A stretch of 41,337 bases of DNA from Caulobacterales bacterium (GTDB lineage Bacteria; Pseudomonadota; Alphaproteobacteria; Caulobacterales; Caulobacteraceae). Below are positions 25,398 through 33,780 of the stretch, in pieces; positions within the stretch are counted from its first letter, which is position 1; each line of letters begins with the position of its first letter. Made by a program: the position numbers and the translations under genes. Where the stretch lies: the NCBI GenBank assembly GCA_947474395.1, contig CANJID010000039.1, positions 1 to 41,337 on the forward strand. Reading direction: 5' to 3'. A model generated the notes under the pieces. The model made no database searches and was not told the DNA's origin. It worked only from the letters and a program-made list of their open reading frames with translations.

Positions 25398-28300
25398 GAG
25401 CCCGCCGAAATCCGAGCCCGCGACGGAGCCGACCGGGCCGCCACGCTCGGCCGGTACATGTCGCGGACCTCCACCCCCGGCAGGAAGAAGTCTCCCGGGG
25501 TGACGGACCGGGCCACATAGGCCACGGCGTAGGGCTTGCCGCCGGCGAGGTCGAAGGCGGCGATGTAGCGGTCGTCGCGCTTCTCCTGCACCGCGACGTC
25601 GGTGAGCTTGCCGAGGAACTTGAACGGCCCGTTCTGGGCGTCCTCCGGACCCAGCACCGTCTCGATCTCCCAGCCCGCCGGCAGGGCGTCATCCACCACC
25701 GTGCGGATCGAGCGGCCCTGCTGCGACACCCCGGTCAGCAGCACGATCACCCGTCCCCCTTGCGCAAGCGCGCCTGCATCGGCCCCGCCGCCGGTCAGGG
25801 CGAAGAGGCGCTTCTGCACGGTCACACCGGACCCGCCCGCGGCCGGGGCGGCGGTGGGCACGCCACGCACCGTCACCGTTCGCCAGAGGCCCCCCGCCGA
25901 GCGGTTGGTGAACCTGGCGTCGGCTAGACGGCCCACGGACCAGCGCCGGGCGCCGTTGGGCTGGGCGCCCGCGGCCTCGACGTTGATGGCGCCCGCCGCC
26001 CGCAGCATCCGGTCGGCGGCCTGGAGCAGGCGGGCCTGTTCCTGGGTGTTGAGGCTGTCGGGGTCCTTCACGCTGCCTTCCAGCCTTCCCTGCAGCTGGC
26101 GGGCGATCCCCGCCTCGCCCGCGTCGTAGGCCAGGGCGATGACGCCCGCGAGGTCGCGCAGGCTGCTCTGATAGGTGTCGGTCTCCTCGCGGAAGCCGAG
26201 GGCCTTCACCGCCTCCAGGAAGCTGTCGTGGGCGCGGGCGCGGTCGCCCATCAAGGCGAGGCCCGCCCCGACCTGGGCGCGGGCCAGCGGCGAGGGCTCA
26301 TCCTTCATCTGCACGTCGTGGAACCAGCGCAGGCGCGCGAGATCCCCCGCCTTGCCCTTGGCCAGGACATAGAGGGCGTAGGCGGACGCGCGGCTGCGCA
26401 TCCGGGCCGTGGCGACCTTGGTGGCGGCGGGATTGGCCGTCCACCAGCCGGGGTATTCGGTGACATAGCCCACCGAGACGAAGCCGCTCGGCTTGGAGAG
26501 CAGCCGCATGGCCGACAGGCCCCGCGCGACGGCGTCGTCCGGCACCGGCGCGCCGAGAGCCTTCGCCTCAAGCAGGAAGTCGGTGACGTAGGCGCCCAGC
26601 CACGCGTCGGCCAGGCCGTCGCCGGGCCGCCACAGGCCGAAGGAGCCATCCAGGGCCTGACGGTCCAGGATGCTGGAGACCGCCTGCACCAGCTGGCCGG
26701 GCACGACCCGGAGCTTGGGATCGGCCGAGACCTCGCGGGCGTACATCAGGGGATAGGCCGCCGAGACCAGCTGCTCGGTGCAGCCGTAAGGATAGCGGCT
26801 GAGGGCCTCGGCGACGGGCGCCGAATCGAAGCCGCGGAAAGGCGAATAGGAGACGGTCATCGACACCGTCCCCGCCGTCAGCCCCGACATCAGGGCCCCG
26901 GCCGGGGTGAAGGTCGTCCCCGGCGCCTGCAGCTCGGTGGTCGCCCGCGTCACGGGTCCCCAGCCGAGCCGGGTCTGGATCGGATAGGAAACCGTCTGGT
27001 TGAAGCTTGGGCCGGTGACGTTCATCGACACCTGGCTGATCCCGCCGGACTGCGGCGCGTCCAGCGGCGTGCGCTCCACCGACCGGGCGCCGAGCATGAG
27101 CTGGTAGAGCTTCTGGAAGGTCGCCACGACCCCGCCGGTGGCGCTGACCTTGGCGGTGTAGCCGCCGGGCCGGCCCTCGACGTTGTTGAGCTCGAGCGTG
27201 GCGAAGGCCTTGTCCCCCGGCGCCAGGAAGCGGGGCAGGGAAAGCTCGGCCACCACGGGTTCCCGCACGATCATGTCGGCGGCCGACGAGCCCACCGCGT
27301 CGTCGGTCCAGGCCACCGCCATCAGCCGGATCTGGCCGTTGAAGTCGGCGGCGGGCAGGCGGACCAGGGCCTTGCCGTCGAGGCCGGTCTCCACCACGCC
27401 GGACCACAGGGCCACGGTCTTGATCGGGGTGACCGTCAGGCCCTCCCCGCCGATCTCGTCGCCGCCGTAGTTCACCGCCGTCGGCGCGCCGAGGTTGGGG
27501 TCGAGCAGGCGGCCGTAGTCGTCGCGATAGTCCAGGGTCAGGGCCCGCTTGCCGAAGTACCACTTCACCGGATCGGGGTTCTCCTGCTTGGTCAGGCGCA
27601 GGATCCCCTCGTCCACCGCCGCGACCGTGACGTGGGCGCGGGTCCCCATCTTCAGGCCCTGCACCTGCACGGGCACGACCACCGGCGCCTTGGAGCCCTG
27701 TTTCTGCGGCGCCCCGAGGGCCACCGTCAGCTTCCGGTTCTTGGGGTCCAGCGGCACGTAGACGAGGCCCAGCGCCCGGCGCGGCTTGGGCGTCACCGCC
27801 GGGTCGCGCGGCTGGATCACCGAGACCAGTACATAGGCGCCCCCGCCCCACTCGCCGTTGGTCTTCAGCTTGATAGAGCCGCCGTCCTTGCCGAGGGTGA
27901 GGGTCTTGAAGTCGATCAGGCGGTCGGTGGCCACCGCGACCTGCGCCTCGCCGCCGTAGGGCGCCTTGATGCGCACCTCCACCGTGTCGCCTTGGGCGTA
28001 GGTCTCGGCCACCGTCGAGACGCGGGCCGCGTCCGGGGCGTCCTCGCCCGCGGCCGGCTCGCCCCAGCCCGAGGCCAGACGCAGCACCGTACGCGCGCCG
28101 GTCTTGGCCTCGGTCAGCTCCAGGCGGTAGTCGCCCCAGGGCAGGCGCCGGTTCAGCCGCACGGGGTCCCGCGCGTCGATATTGGCCACGCCCTGGGCGA
28201 TAGCCCGGTCGCGGCTGGTGCGCTTCCACTGCCAGCGTCCGTCCTTCTGGAACCAGTCGTAGTCCCAGTTCTCCGCGATCAGGGTCCAGGCGACCCCGGC

Positions 28301-30355
28301 CGCCGCGATGCGCTTGCCGGCGGCGTCCACGGCGATCACCTCGAAGTTCTGCGTCGGGTTGCCGCTCGCGCCCGTCTGGGTGGTCTTGACCCCGAGGTAG
28401 AGGGGCTTGGCCCGCAGCTTCAGGGTCAGGCCCTCGCGCACGGGCCTCCCGCCCGGCTCGAACACCGAAACCGTGACCGCCGCCGCCAGGGGAATCGCCG
28501 TGTCGCCCGCCTGCGCACCGTCCAGCATTTCCGCCGCCCGGCCCGCCCCGTCGGTGACGGTCTGGGGCAGCTCGACGTACTTCTCCTCATAGGGCTTCTG
28601 CTCGTCGCCCCAGCGATAGTCCTTGTACTGAGGGAATGGGTTGTAGTCGGCCCTGATGCGGGCCTCGCCCTGGGTCTGCAGGCCGGCGCCTGACGCGCCG
28701 TAGAGGAAGCGCGCCAGGACGTCGATGCGCCGGGTCTCGCCGGCCGCCATCGGCCGCGCGGCGTCGCCGGTAGCCTCTACCGCCAGCCGTTGCGGGGCGA
28801 AGTCCTCCACCGTGAAGGCGACCTCGCCGGAGGCTTCGTCGACGCCTTCCATCTCCAGCGTGGCGCGCCAGCGCCCACGCGGCGCCGTGGCCGGCAGCTT
28901 CAGGTCCTGGGCGACCGCGCCGTTGGCGGCCTTGTCGAAACGGATGCGTTGGAACTCGACGCCTGAGGGTCTGCGGATCACCAGCGAGCCCTTGCGGTCC
29001 TTCACCGCCTTGGCCGCCTGGTCGCGCACCAGGCCCACCAGGTGCACGGTCTCGCCCGGCCGGTAGATGCCGCGGTCGGCGTAGAGATAGCCGTCCACAG
29101 CGCTCTTGGCCTCGCGCCCCGCCGTCGGGGAGCCGGCGGCGGGCCGACCGCCGACCCCGTGGTTCGACAGGTCCACCGGCGAGCGTTCGAGATCCAGCGC
29201 CGCGAAGTCGGCCTGGGCGCCGTAGGCCATCACCATCCGCGCCTGGCCCGCCCCTTCGCCGGCCAGCAATGCGTGGGCGAAGCGGGCCCGTCCCTGCACG
29301 TCGGTGGTCGTGGTGGCGAGGTCCTCGCCGTTGCGGGCCACCAAGGACAGCTTGACCCCCGGCAGGACCTTGGCGGTCTTCAGGGAACGGACCACCACAT
29401 CCAGGGCGTCCGAGCCCTGGTAGGCGATCAGCCCCATGTCGGTGAAGAGGATCCAGCGCCGGGCCTGGGCCGGGGGATCGCCCTCGCTGTCGGCGCCCTT
29501 GGGCTTGAGGTCGCGCCCGCCGGAGGCGTCCTTGGCCTTCACCACATAGGCGCCCGGCTTCATCTCCTTCAGCACCGCGCCCAGGGGGAAGACGGTGACC
29601 GCGCGCACGCCGGTCTGGCCCTTCACCGGCACCTCGCCGGTCCAGACCTTGCGGCCCTCGTCGTCGGGGGAGGTGTCGCCGTAGTCTTCCGCGTATTCGC
29701 CCTCGCCGGTGGGCTCGGTCTTGGAGATCGACTTACGAACCAGGTTGCGATCCGGCACGCGCCAGACCTCCACCGCCAGCTTGGACACGTTGACGGTCTC
29801 GATGCCGACGCCGTCCGCCTCCTCGCGGGGCAGGATCACGCCCTCGCCCTGGAAGCCGACGTAGGGCGGCTTCTCGCCGAACTCGAAGTCCACGTCCGCG
29901 TTGGCGGCGAGCACGTCGCCGTTGCGTCCGGGCAGGCCCTTCAGCAGGGTGATGCGGTGGCCGAAGAAGCCGCCCCCGGCGACGCAGAGTTCGTCCGGCG
30001 CCTTGACCGTCACCGCCGCCGGATGGCCGGGATCGGGCATGACCTGCACGAAATCCGAATAGGACCGCTCGGGGTTCAGGGGCCGGCTCATGCGGATGCA
30101 GGCCAGCGGCTCGGCGCCGGCGGTCTCCACCCGCGTGGTCCAGACCGCGAAGTCGGCCGGGCGCTGCTCGCCGGCCCGGCGGGCGGAAGCGGCGCGGGGC
30201 TTGCCGAAGAAGGGCCAGTTGAAGCCGCTATCGGCGGCCTGGATCGGCTTGGCGTTGTGGGGCAGGACCTTGGCGGTCAGGAAGCCGCCGCCGAACCCGA
30301 GCACGAGGGTGGCGGCCGCCACGACCAGGGCGCCGCGGTCGAATCGGATCGCCAT
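25394..30355 (-). CDS. Bacterial alpha-2-macroglobulin (YfhM-like)
   Basis: 1653 residues. A large periplasmic protease-trapping protein built of macroglobulin (MG) domains with a thioester domain. The thioester motif CTEQ (in YPYGCTEQLVSA) is present at Cys1192/Gln1195, so covalent trapping should be possible. MG2-type (YADRGIYRPGETVHLVGLVR) and A2M (DFNGQIRLMAVAWTDDAVG) blocks are readable. An N-terminal helix (LVVAAATLVLGFGGGFL) anchors it; unlike the E. coli homologue there is no lipobox Cys, so it is membrane-anchored or secreted, not a lipoprotein. The ATG at 30355 has GAGGGGG upstream. It is coupled to pbpC, which repairs peptidoglycan; together they are viewed as defence against foreign proteases after wall breach. 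Confidence 0.95.
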   Translation of the reverse strand: MAIRFDRGALVVAAATLVLGFGGGFLTAKVLPHNAKPIQAADSGFNWPFFGKPRAASARRAGEQRPADFAVWTTRVETAGAEPLACIRMSRPLNPERSYSDFVQVMPDPGHPAAVTVKAPDELCVAGGGFFGHRITLLKGLPGRNGDVLAANADVDFEFGEKPPYVGFQGEGVILPREEADGVGIETVNVSKLAVEVWRVPDRNLVRKSISKTEPTGEGEYAEDYGDTSPDDEGRKVWTGEVPVKGQTGVRAVTVFPLGAVLKEMKPGAYVVKAKDASGGRDLKPKGADSEGDPPAQARRWILFTDMGLIAYQGSDALDVVVRSLKTAKVLPGVKLSLVARNGEDLATTTTDVQGRARFAHALLAGEGAGQARMVMAYGAQADFAALDLERSPVDLSNHGVGGRPAAGSPTAGREAKSAVDGYLYADRGIYRPGETVHLVGLVRDQAAKAVKDRKGSLVIRRPSGVEFQRIRFDKAANGAVAQDLKLPATAPRGRWRATLEMEGVDEASGEVAFTVEDFAPQRLAVEATGDAARPMAAGETRRIDVLARFLYGASGAGLQTQGEARIRADYNPFPQYKDYRWGDEQKPYEEKYVELPQTVTDGAGRAAEMLDGAQAGDTAIPLAAAVTVSVFEPGGRPVREGLTLKLRAKPLYLGVKTTQTGASGNPTQNFEVIAVDAAGKRIAAAGVAWTLIAENWDYDWFQKDGRWQWKRTSRDRAIAQGVANIDARDPVRLNRRLPWGDYRLELTEAKTGARTVLRLASGWGEPAAGEDAPDAARVSTVAETYAQGDTVEVRIKAPYGGEAQVAVATDRLIDFKTLTLGKDGGSIKLKTNGEWGGGAYVLVSVIQPRDPAVTPKPRRALGLVYVPLDPKNRKLTVALGAPQKQGSKAPVVVPVQVQGLKMGTRAHVTVAAVDEGILRLTKQENPDPVKWYFGKRALTLDYRDDYGRLLDPNLGAPTAVNYGGDEIGGEGLTVTPIKTVALWSGVVETGLDGKALVRLPAADFNGQIRLMAVAWTDDAVGSSAADMIVREPVVAELSLPRFLAPGDKAFATLELNNVEGRPGGYTAKVSATGGVVATFQKLYQLMLGARSVERTPLDAPQSGGISQVSMNVTGPSFNQTVSYPIQTRLGWGPVTRATTELQAPGTTFTPAGALMSGLTAGTVSMTVSYSPFRGFDSAPVAEALSRYPYGCTEQLVSAAYPLMYAREVSADPKLRVVPGQLVQAVSSILDRQALDGSFGLWRPGDGLADAWLGAYVTDFLLEAKALGAPVPDDAVARGLSAMRLLSKPSGFVSVGYVTEYPGWWTANPAATKVATARMRSRASAYALYVLAKGKAGDLARLRWFHDVQMKDEPSPLARAQVGAGLALMGDRARAHDSFLEAVKALGFREETDTYQSSLRDLAGVIALAYDAGEAGIARQLQGRLEGSVKDPDSLNTQEQARLLQAADRMLRAAGAINVEAAGAQPNGARRWSVGRLADARFTNRSAGGLWRTVTVRGVPTAAPAAGGSGVTVQKRLFALTGGGADAGALAQGGRVIVLLTGVSQQGRSIRTVVDDALPAGWEIETVLGPEDAQNGPFKFLGKLTDVAVQEKRDDRYIAAFDLAGGKPYAVAYVARSVTPGDFFLPGVEVRDMYRPSVAARSAPSRARISAGS

Positions 30356-30458
30356 GGCGTCCCCCTCATTTGCGAATGAGAAGATCACGACACGGCCCGC
30401 AGACGCGGTCAATCGCTACGCTGGAAGGCTTTTGGTGACTGCAGCGGAAAGGTCGGAA

Positions 30459-31700
30459 TCAGCGCTTCGGGACGATCCTTAAGACCACCGCCGCGCTCTC
30501 GTCGGTCAGGACATAGAGGGCGCCGTCCGGCCCCTGGCGCACCGCCCGGATACGCTCGCAGCGATCGGTCAGCAGGCTTTCATGGCCCACTACGCGCCCG
30601 TTCCTCATCACCAGCCGGAACAGCCGCTTGGACACCATGGCGCTGACGAAGGCGTCGCCCTTCCACTGTGGGAACAGGCGTCCTGAGTAGAACATCACGT
30701 CCGACGGGGCGATGTCCGGGGTCCAGAAATAGACCGGCTGCTCCATCCCCGCCTTGGCGGTCAGGTCGCCGTTGATCGGGTCGTTCGAATATTCCCGGCC
30801 GTAGCCTATGGTCGGAAAGCCGTAGTCGCGACCCGGGCGGATGCGGTTCAGCTCGTCGCCCCCGCGCGGGCCGTTCTCCACCGCCCAGACGGCCCCGTCG
30901 CCGGCGCGCACGGTCAGGCCGTCCACCGCCCGGTGCCCCCAGGAATAGATCGCGGCCAGGGCGCCCGGCCGGCCCACGAGGGGATTGTCCTTAGGGACGG
31001 AGCCGTCGGTGCGGATGCGCAGCACCTTGCCGCCGTCCTTGTCGAGGGCTTGGGCCTCCTTGCCGTCGGCCGAGGCCGTGGAGAAGAAGAGCTGGTCCTT
31101 AGCCCCGACCGCCAGGCGCCTTGCCGCGCCGCCCTCGTAGAGGATCTTCTGGTCCTCCAGCCCATCCCCCGCCGCCGACAGACGCGCCCTGATGATGCGC
31201 CCCACGCTGGGCGCGGCCCGGCCCGGCTGGGCCCGTGCCGGATCGGGGGCGAAGTAGCTGTAGTAGAGCGTCCGGTTGCTCGCGAAGGCCGGGTCGAGCG
31301 CCACGTCGAACAGGCTCGGCCCCCGCCCCTGCGGGATCGGCGGCAGGCCCGCGATGGGCGCGGAAAGACGCCCCGCCTTGTCGATGGTCAGCATGCGCCC
31401 GCCCCGCTCGACCACCAGCAGCCGGCCGTCCGGCAGAAAGGCCACGGACCGGGGGAAGGAAAGGCCCGTGGCGAAGACCTGCACCGCATAGGCGGAGTCC
31501 TTGCGCACCTGGGGCGCGCGGGTCTGGTTCCTGAAGGTGGGCCGGGGCGCATAGGGGTCCGCGCCGTACGGAGGCGGAACGCATCCCGGCCCCTGGGTCA
31601 GAACGCCGTTGGAGAGCGCCGCCGCGGGGACCGGCGGAACGGCGGCCAAAGCCGCCACGCTCAGGGTCAGCATGGCGCACAAAGCCCGACGCATGGTCAT
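30459..31700 (-). CDS. Exported PQQ-dependent sugar dehydrogenase family protein, copy 1
   Basis: 413 residues. Signal peptide MTMRRALCAMLTLSVAALAA, then the six-bladed beta-propeller of the glucose/sorbosone dehydrogenase family: GLSFPRSVAFLPDGRLLVVE, GPSLFDVALDPAFASNRTLY, GHRAVDGLTVRAGDG, ENGPRGGDELNRIRPGRDYG, and ending RAVRQGPDGALYVLTDES. Members oxidise aldoses or related sugars in the periplasm with PQQ; the sugar is not predictable. A close paralogue lies at 33781-35028, and both share an upstream block. The start is set by alignment with that copy (MIVRRAF against MTMRRAL). The Cys in GPGCVPPPYGADPYAP is kept in both copies. Confidence 0.88.
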   Translation of the reverse strand: MTMRRALCAMLTLSVAALAAVPPVPAAALSNGVLTQGPGCVPPPYGADPYAPRPTFRNQTRAPQVRKDSAYAVQVFATGLSFPRSVAFLPDGRLLVVERGGRMLTIDKAGRLSAPIAGLPPIPQGRGPSLFDVALDPAFASNRTLYYSYFAPDPARAQPGRAAPSVGRIIRARLSAAGDGLEDQKILYEGGAARRLAVGAKDQLFFSTASADGKEAQALDKDGGKVLRIRTDGSVPKDNPLVGRPGALAAIYSWGHRAVDGLTVRAGDGAVWAVENGPRGGDELNRIRPGRDYGFPTIGYGREYSNDPINGDLTAKAGMEQPVYFWTPDIAPSDVMFYSGRLFPQWKGDAFVSAMVSKRLFRLVMRNGRVVGHESLLTDRCERIRAVRQGPDGALYVLTDESAAVVLRIVPKR

Positions 31701-31729
31701 ACCCGCCCCCCACAGCGACTGCCGGTCGG

Positions 31730-31761
31730 GACTGTTTCGCATCCGCCCCCGCGCCGCAAGC
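31730..31761 (-). promoter_or_regulatory. Upstream block shared by both sugar dehydrogenase copies (copy 1)
   Basis: GACTGTTTCGCATCCGCCC (plus-strand sense) and the following GCGC/GCAAGCG are nearly repeated at 35058-35090 before copy 2, at similar distance from the start codon. Shared promoter or operator sequence left by duplication, or kept by selection. Confidence 0.5.
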
Positions 31762-31778
31762 GGGCGGCGGCCGCGCGG

Positions 31779-31946
31779 TCAGTCCTTCGGCTTCAGCTCC
31801 GGACGGGACGCCAGAAAGGCCGCCCGCTCGGCGGCCGTCAGGACCTTGCCGCGCTTCAGGCGGGACACCTTGGGCGTCGGCGCGGCGTAGGTCTGTCCGA
31901 CCCGCGACGTGGAGCCTTGGGGACCCGTCTTTGTGGGGGGCTTCAT
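31779..31946 (-). CDS. Small basic protein, 55 residues
   Basis: ATG at 31946 lies 13 bases after the helicase stop. The product is MKPPTKTGPQGSTSRVGQ, then YAAPTPKVSRLKRGKVLTA and AERAAFLASRPELKPKD. It is lysine-rich, without cysteines or a membrane segment, with a short amphipathic helix (LTAAERAAFLASR). Coding support is its tight spacing in an apparent operator-free two-gene unit with the helicase and the absence of any other gene on either strand. Possibly an RNA-associated partner of the helicase. Family not recognised. Confidence 0.6.
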   Translation of the reverse strand: MKPPTKTGPQGSTSRVGQTYAAPTPKVSRLKRGKVLTAAERAAFLASRPELKPKD

Positions 31947-31959
31947 GGGCGCTGGTCCC

Positions 31960-33699
31960 TCAACTGCGGTTCTTGCGGGCCGGGGCGCCGTAGCCGGCCC
32001 CGGGCTTGCGCGGCGGCGGGGCGCCCTTGTGCGGCGGCGCCTGGCGAGGGCCCGGCTGGCCGGCCGCCTCGATGGGCGGGTCTCCCCCTGCGGACTTGCC
32101 GAGCGCTTCGCGGAACCGGGCCTCGGCGCCGGGGAGAATCTCGAACTTGGTCTCGCGCGGGAAGATGCGGATCTCGCCGATGTCCTTCTTGGTCACGTGC
32201 CCGCGCCGGCAGATCAGGGGGATCAGCCACTTCGGGTCGGCCTTGTCGGCGCGGCCGATCGGCATGCGGAACCAGGCGCCGGTCCCCTGTTCTTCGGCCC
32301 CGTACTCGGCGCCGTAGGGCCGCCGTTCGCGCATCGGCCGCGGGCCTGCCGGCGGCTCGTTCCCCCGCGCGTCGCCGCGCCCGTCCCCCCGCCCGTCGTC
32401 GAAGATGTCCTCCGGCTCGGGCAAGCGGGACCGGTGCAGCCGGACCAGGGCGGCGGCGACCACCTCCGGATCGGTGCCGAGGAGCAGCCGGCGGCCGAGG
32501 GCGAGGTCCTCGTCGGAGGGGGCCTCCTGCAGCATCGGGCTCTCCAGGAGCCGCTGCTGGTCGCGGGCGCGGATCTCGTCGGCCATCGGCGGCGGCGACC
32601 AGACGGCGGCGATCTGGGCAGAGGCGAGCAGTTGCTCGGCCTTGCGCTGGCGGGTGTAGGGGACCAGCAGGATCGACACCCCCTTGCGGCCGGCTCGCCC
32701 CGTGCGCCCGCTGCGGTGGAGCAGGGCCTGTTTGTTCTGCGGCAGCTCGGCATGGATCACCAGGTCCAGGGCCGGCAGGTCGAGGCCCCGGGCGGCCACG
32801 TCGGTGGCGACGCAGGCCCGGGCGTGGCCGTCGCGAAGGGCCTGCAGCGCATCGGTGCGCTCCTTCTGGCTGAGTTCGCCCGAGAGCTGCACCGCCTGGA
32901 AGCCCCGCTCCCGCAGCGACCCGTAGAGATGGCGCACCGCCTCGCGGGTGGCGCAGAAGATCAGGGCGCCGGGCGCATCGAAATAGCGGAGCACATTGAC
33001 GACGGCCTGCTCCAGCTCGTTCGGCGCGATGCGCATCGCCTTGTATTCGATGTCGCCGTGCGGCTCGTCGCGGCGCACGGTGTCGATCCGCACCGCATCG
33101 CGCTGGTAGCGCCGCGCTAGCGCCACGATCTCCCGGGGGAGGGTGGCGGAGAACAGGAAGGTCCGCCGCTCCGCCGGTGTCCCGTCCAGAATCTCCTCCA
33201 GGTCCTCGCGGAAACCGAGGTCCAGCATCTCGTCCGCCTCGTCGAGCACCACGACGCGCACGGCGGAGAGGTCCAGATTGCCCCGCTCCAGGTGGTCGCG
33301 CAGGCGCCCCGGGGTCCCGACCACGAGGTGGCAGCCGGCGCTGAGCAAGCGTTGCTCGCGGCGGGCGTCCATCCCCCCGACGCAGGTGACCATGAGCGCG
33401 TTCGCCGGCGCGTACAGCCATTCGAGCTCGCGGCTGACCTGCAGGGCCAGCTCGCGCGTCGGCGCTATGACCAGCGCCAGCGGGGCGGCGGGCGCGCCGA
33501 AAGCCGGCGCCTCGCCCAGGAGCTCGCTCGCCGCGGCCAGTCCGAACGCCACCGTCTTGCCCGACCCGGTCTGGGCCGAGACCAGCAAATCGGCGCCCCG
33601 GGGCGCCTCCAGGATGGCGGACTGGACGGCCGTGGGCTCCTCATAACCCTGAGCCTTCAGAGCGCGGGCGAGCGCGGGATGGGTGTTGGGAAACGGCAT
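31960..33699 (-). CDS. DEAD-box RNA helicase with DbpA-like C-terminal domain
   Basis: 579 residues. Helicase core motifs in order: Q motif (YEEPTAVQSAIL), AQTGSGKT, PTRELALQV, TPGRL, DEAD (VVLDEADEMLDLGF), SAT, LIFCATRE, ATDVAARGLDLPALD, HRSGRTGRAGR. A linker (about 430-490, Asp/Gly/Arg-rich) leads to an RRM-like DbpA RNA-binding domain (WFRMPIGRADKADPKWLIPL, GEIRIFPRETKFEI). The tail is Pro/Lys/Arg-rich. Probable role: ribosome assembly or mRNA remodelling; the DbpA-type domain suggests a structured rRNA target. An inverted repeat stands before its start. It is flanked by the two sugar dehydrogenase copies. Confidence 0.93.
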   Translation of the reverse strand: MPFPNTHPALARALKAQGYEEPTAVQSAILEAPRGADLLVSAQTGSGKTVAFGLAAASELLGEAPAFGAPAAPLALVIAPTRELALQVSRELEWLYAPANALMVTCVGGMDARREQRLLSAGCHLVVGTPGRLRDHLERGNLDLSAVRVVVLDEADEMLDLGFREDLEEILDGTPAERRTFLFSATLPREIVALARRYQRDAVRIDTVRRDEPHGDIEYKAMRIAPNELEQAVVNVLRYFDAPGALIFCATREAVRHLYGSLRERGFQAVQLSGELSQKERTDALQALRDGHARACVATDVAARGLDLPALDLVIHAELPQNKQALLHRSGRTGRAGRKGVSILLVPYTRQRKAEQLLASAQIAAVWSPPPMADEIRARDQQRLLESPMLQEAPSDEDLALGRRLLLGTDPEVVAAALVRLHRSRLPEPEDIFDDGRGDGRGDARGNEPPAGPRPMRERRPYGAEYGAEEQGTGAWFRMPIGRADKADPKWLIPLICRRGHVTKKDIGEIRIFPRETKFEILPGAEARFREALGKSAGGDPPIEAAGQPGPRQAPPHKGAPPPRKPGAGYGAPARKNRS

Positions 33700-33713
33700 C
33701 GATGACCTTGCAA

Positions 33714-33737
33714 GCGCGCCGCGGGGAGGCGGCGCGC
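33714..33737. other. Perfect 9-bp stem just upstream of the helicase gene
   Basis: GCGCGCCGC and GCGGCGCGC with a six-base spacer, 15 bases before the helicase ATG. A TATAGA (33745-33740, minus strand) sits beside it, so it may be an operator overlapping the start of transcription or a 5' mRNA hairpin that the helicase could act on. Confidence 0.5.
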
Positions 33738-33780
33738 CGTCTATAGCAGCCTTCCGGCCATCCAGGGTGGCGCGGGCGCC

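Noticed and set aside
26228-28693. Plus-strand open frame of 821 codons opposite the macroglobulin gene
   Set aside because: Antisense shadow: rich in Gly/Arg/His/Val without any domain. The opposite strand reads a continuous macroglobulin with the CTEQ thioester motif.
30933-32873. Plus-strand open frame of 646 codons over sugar dehydrogenase copy 1 and the helicase
   Set aside because: Shadow of two genes with complete motifs on the minus strand; its second half is Arg/Gly-only low complexity.
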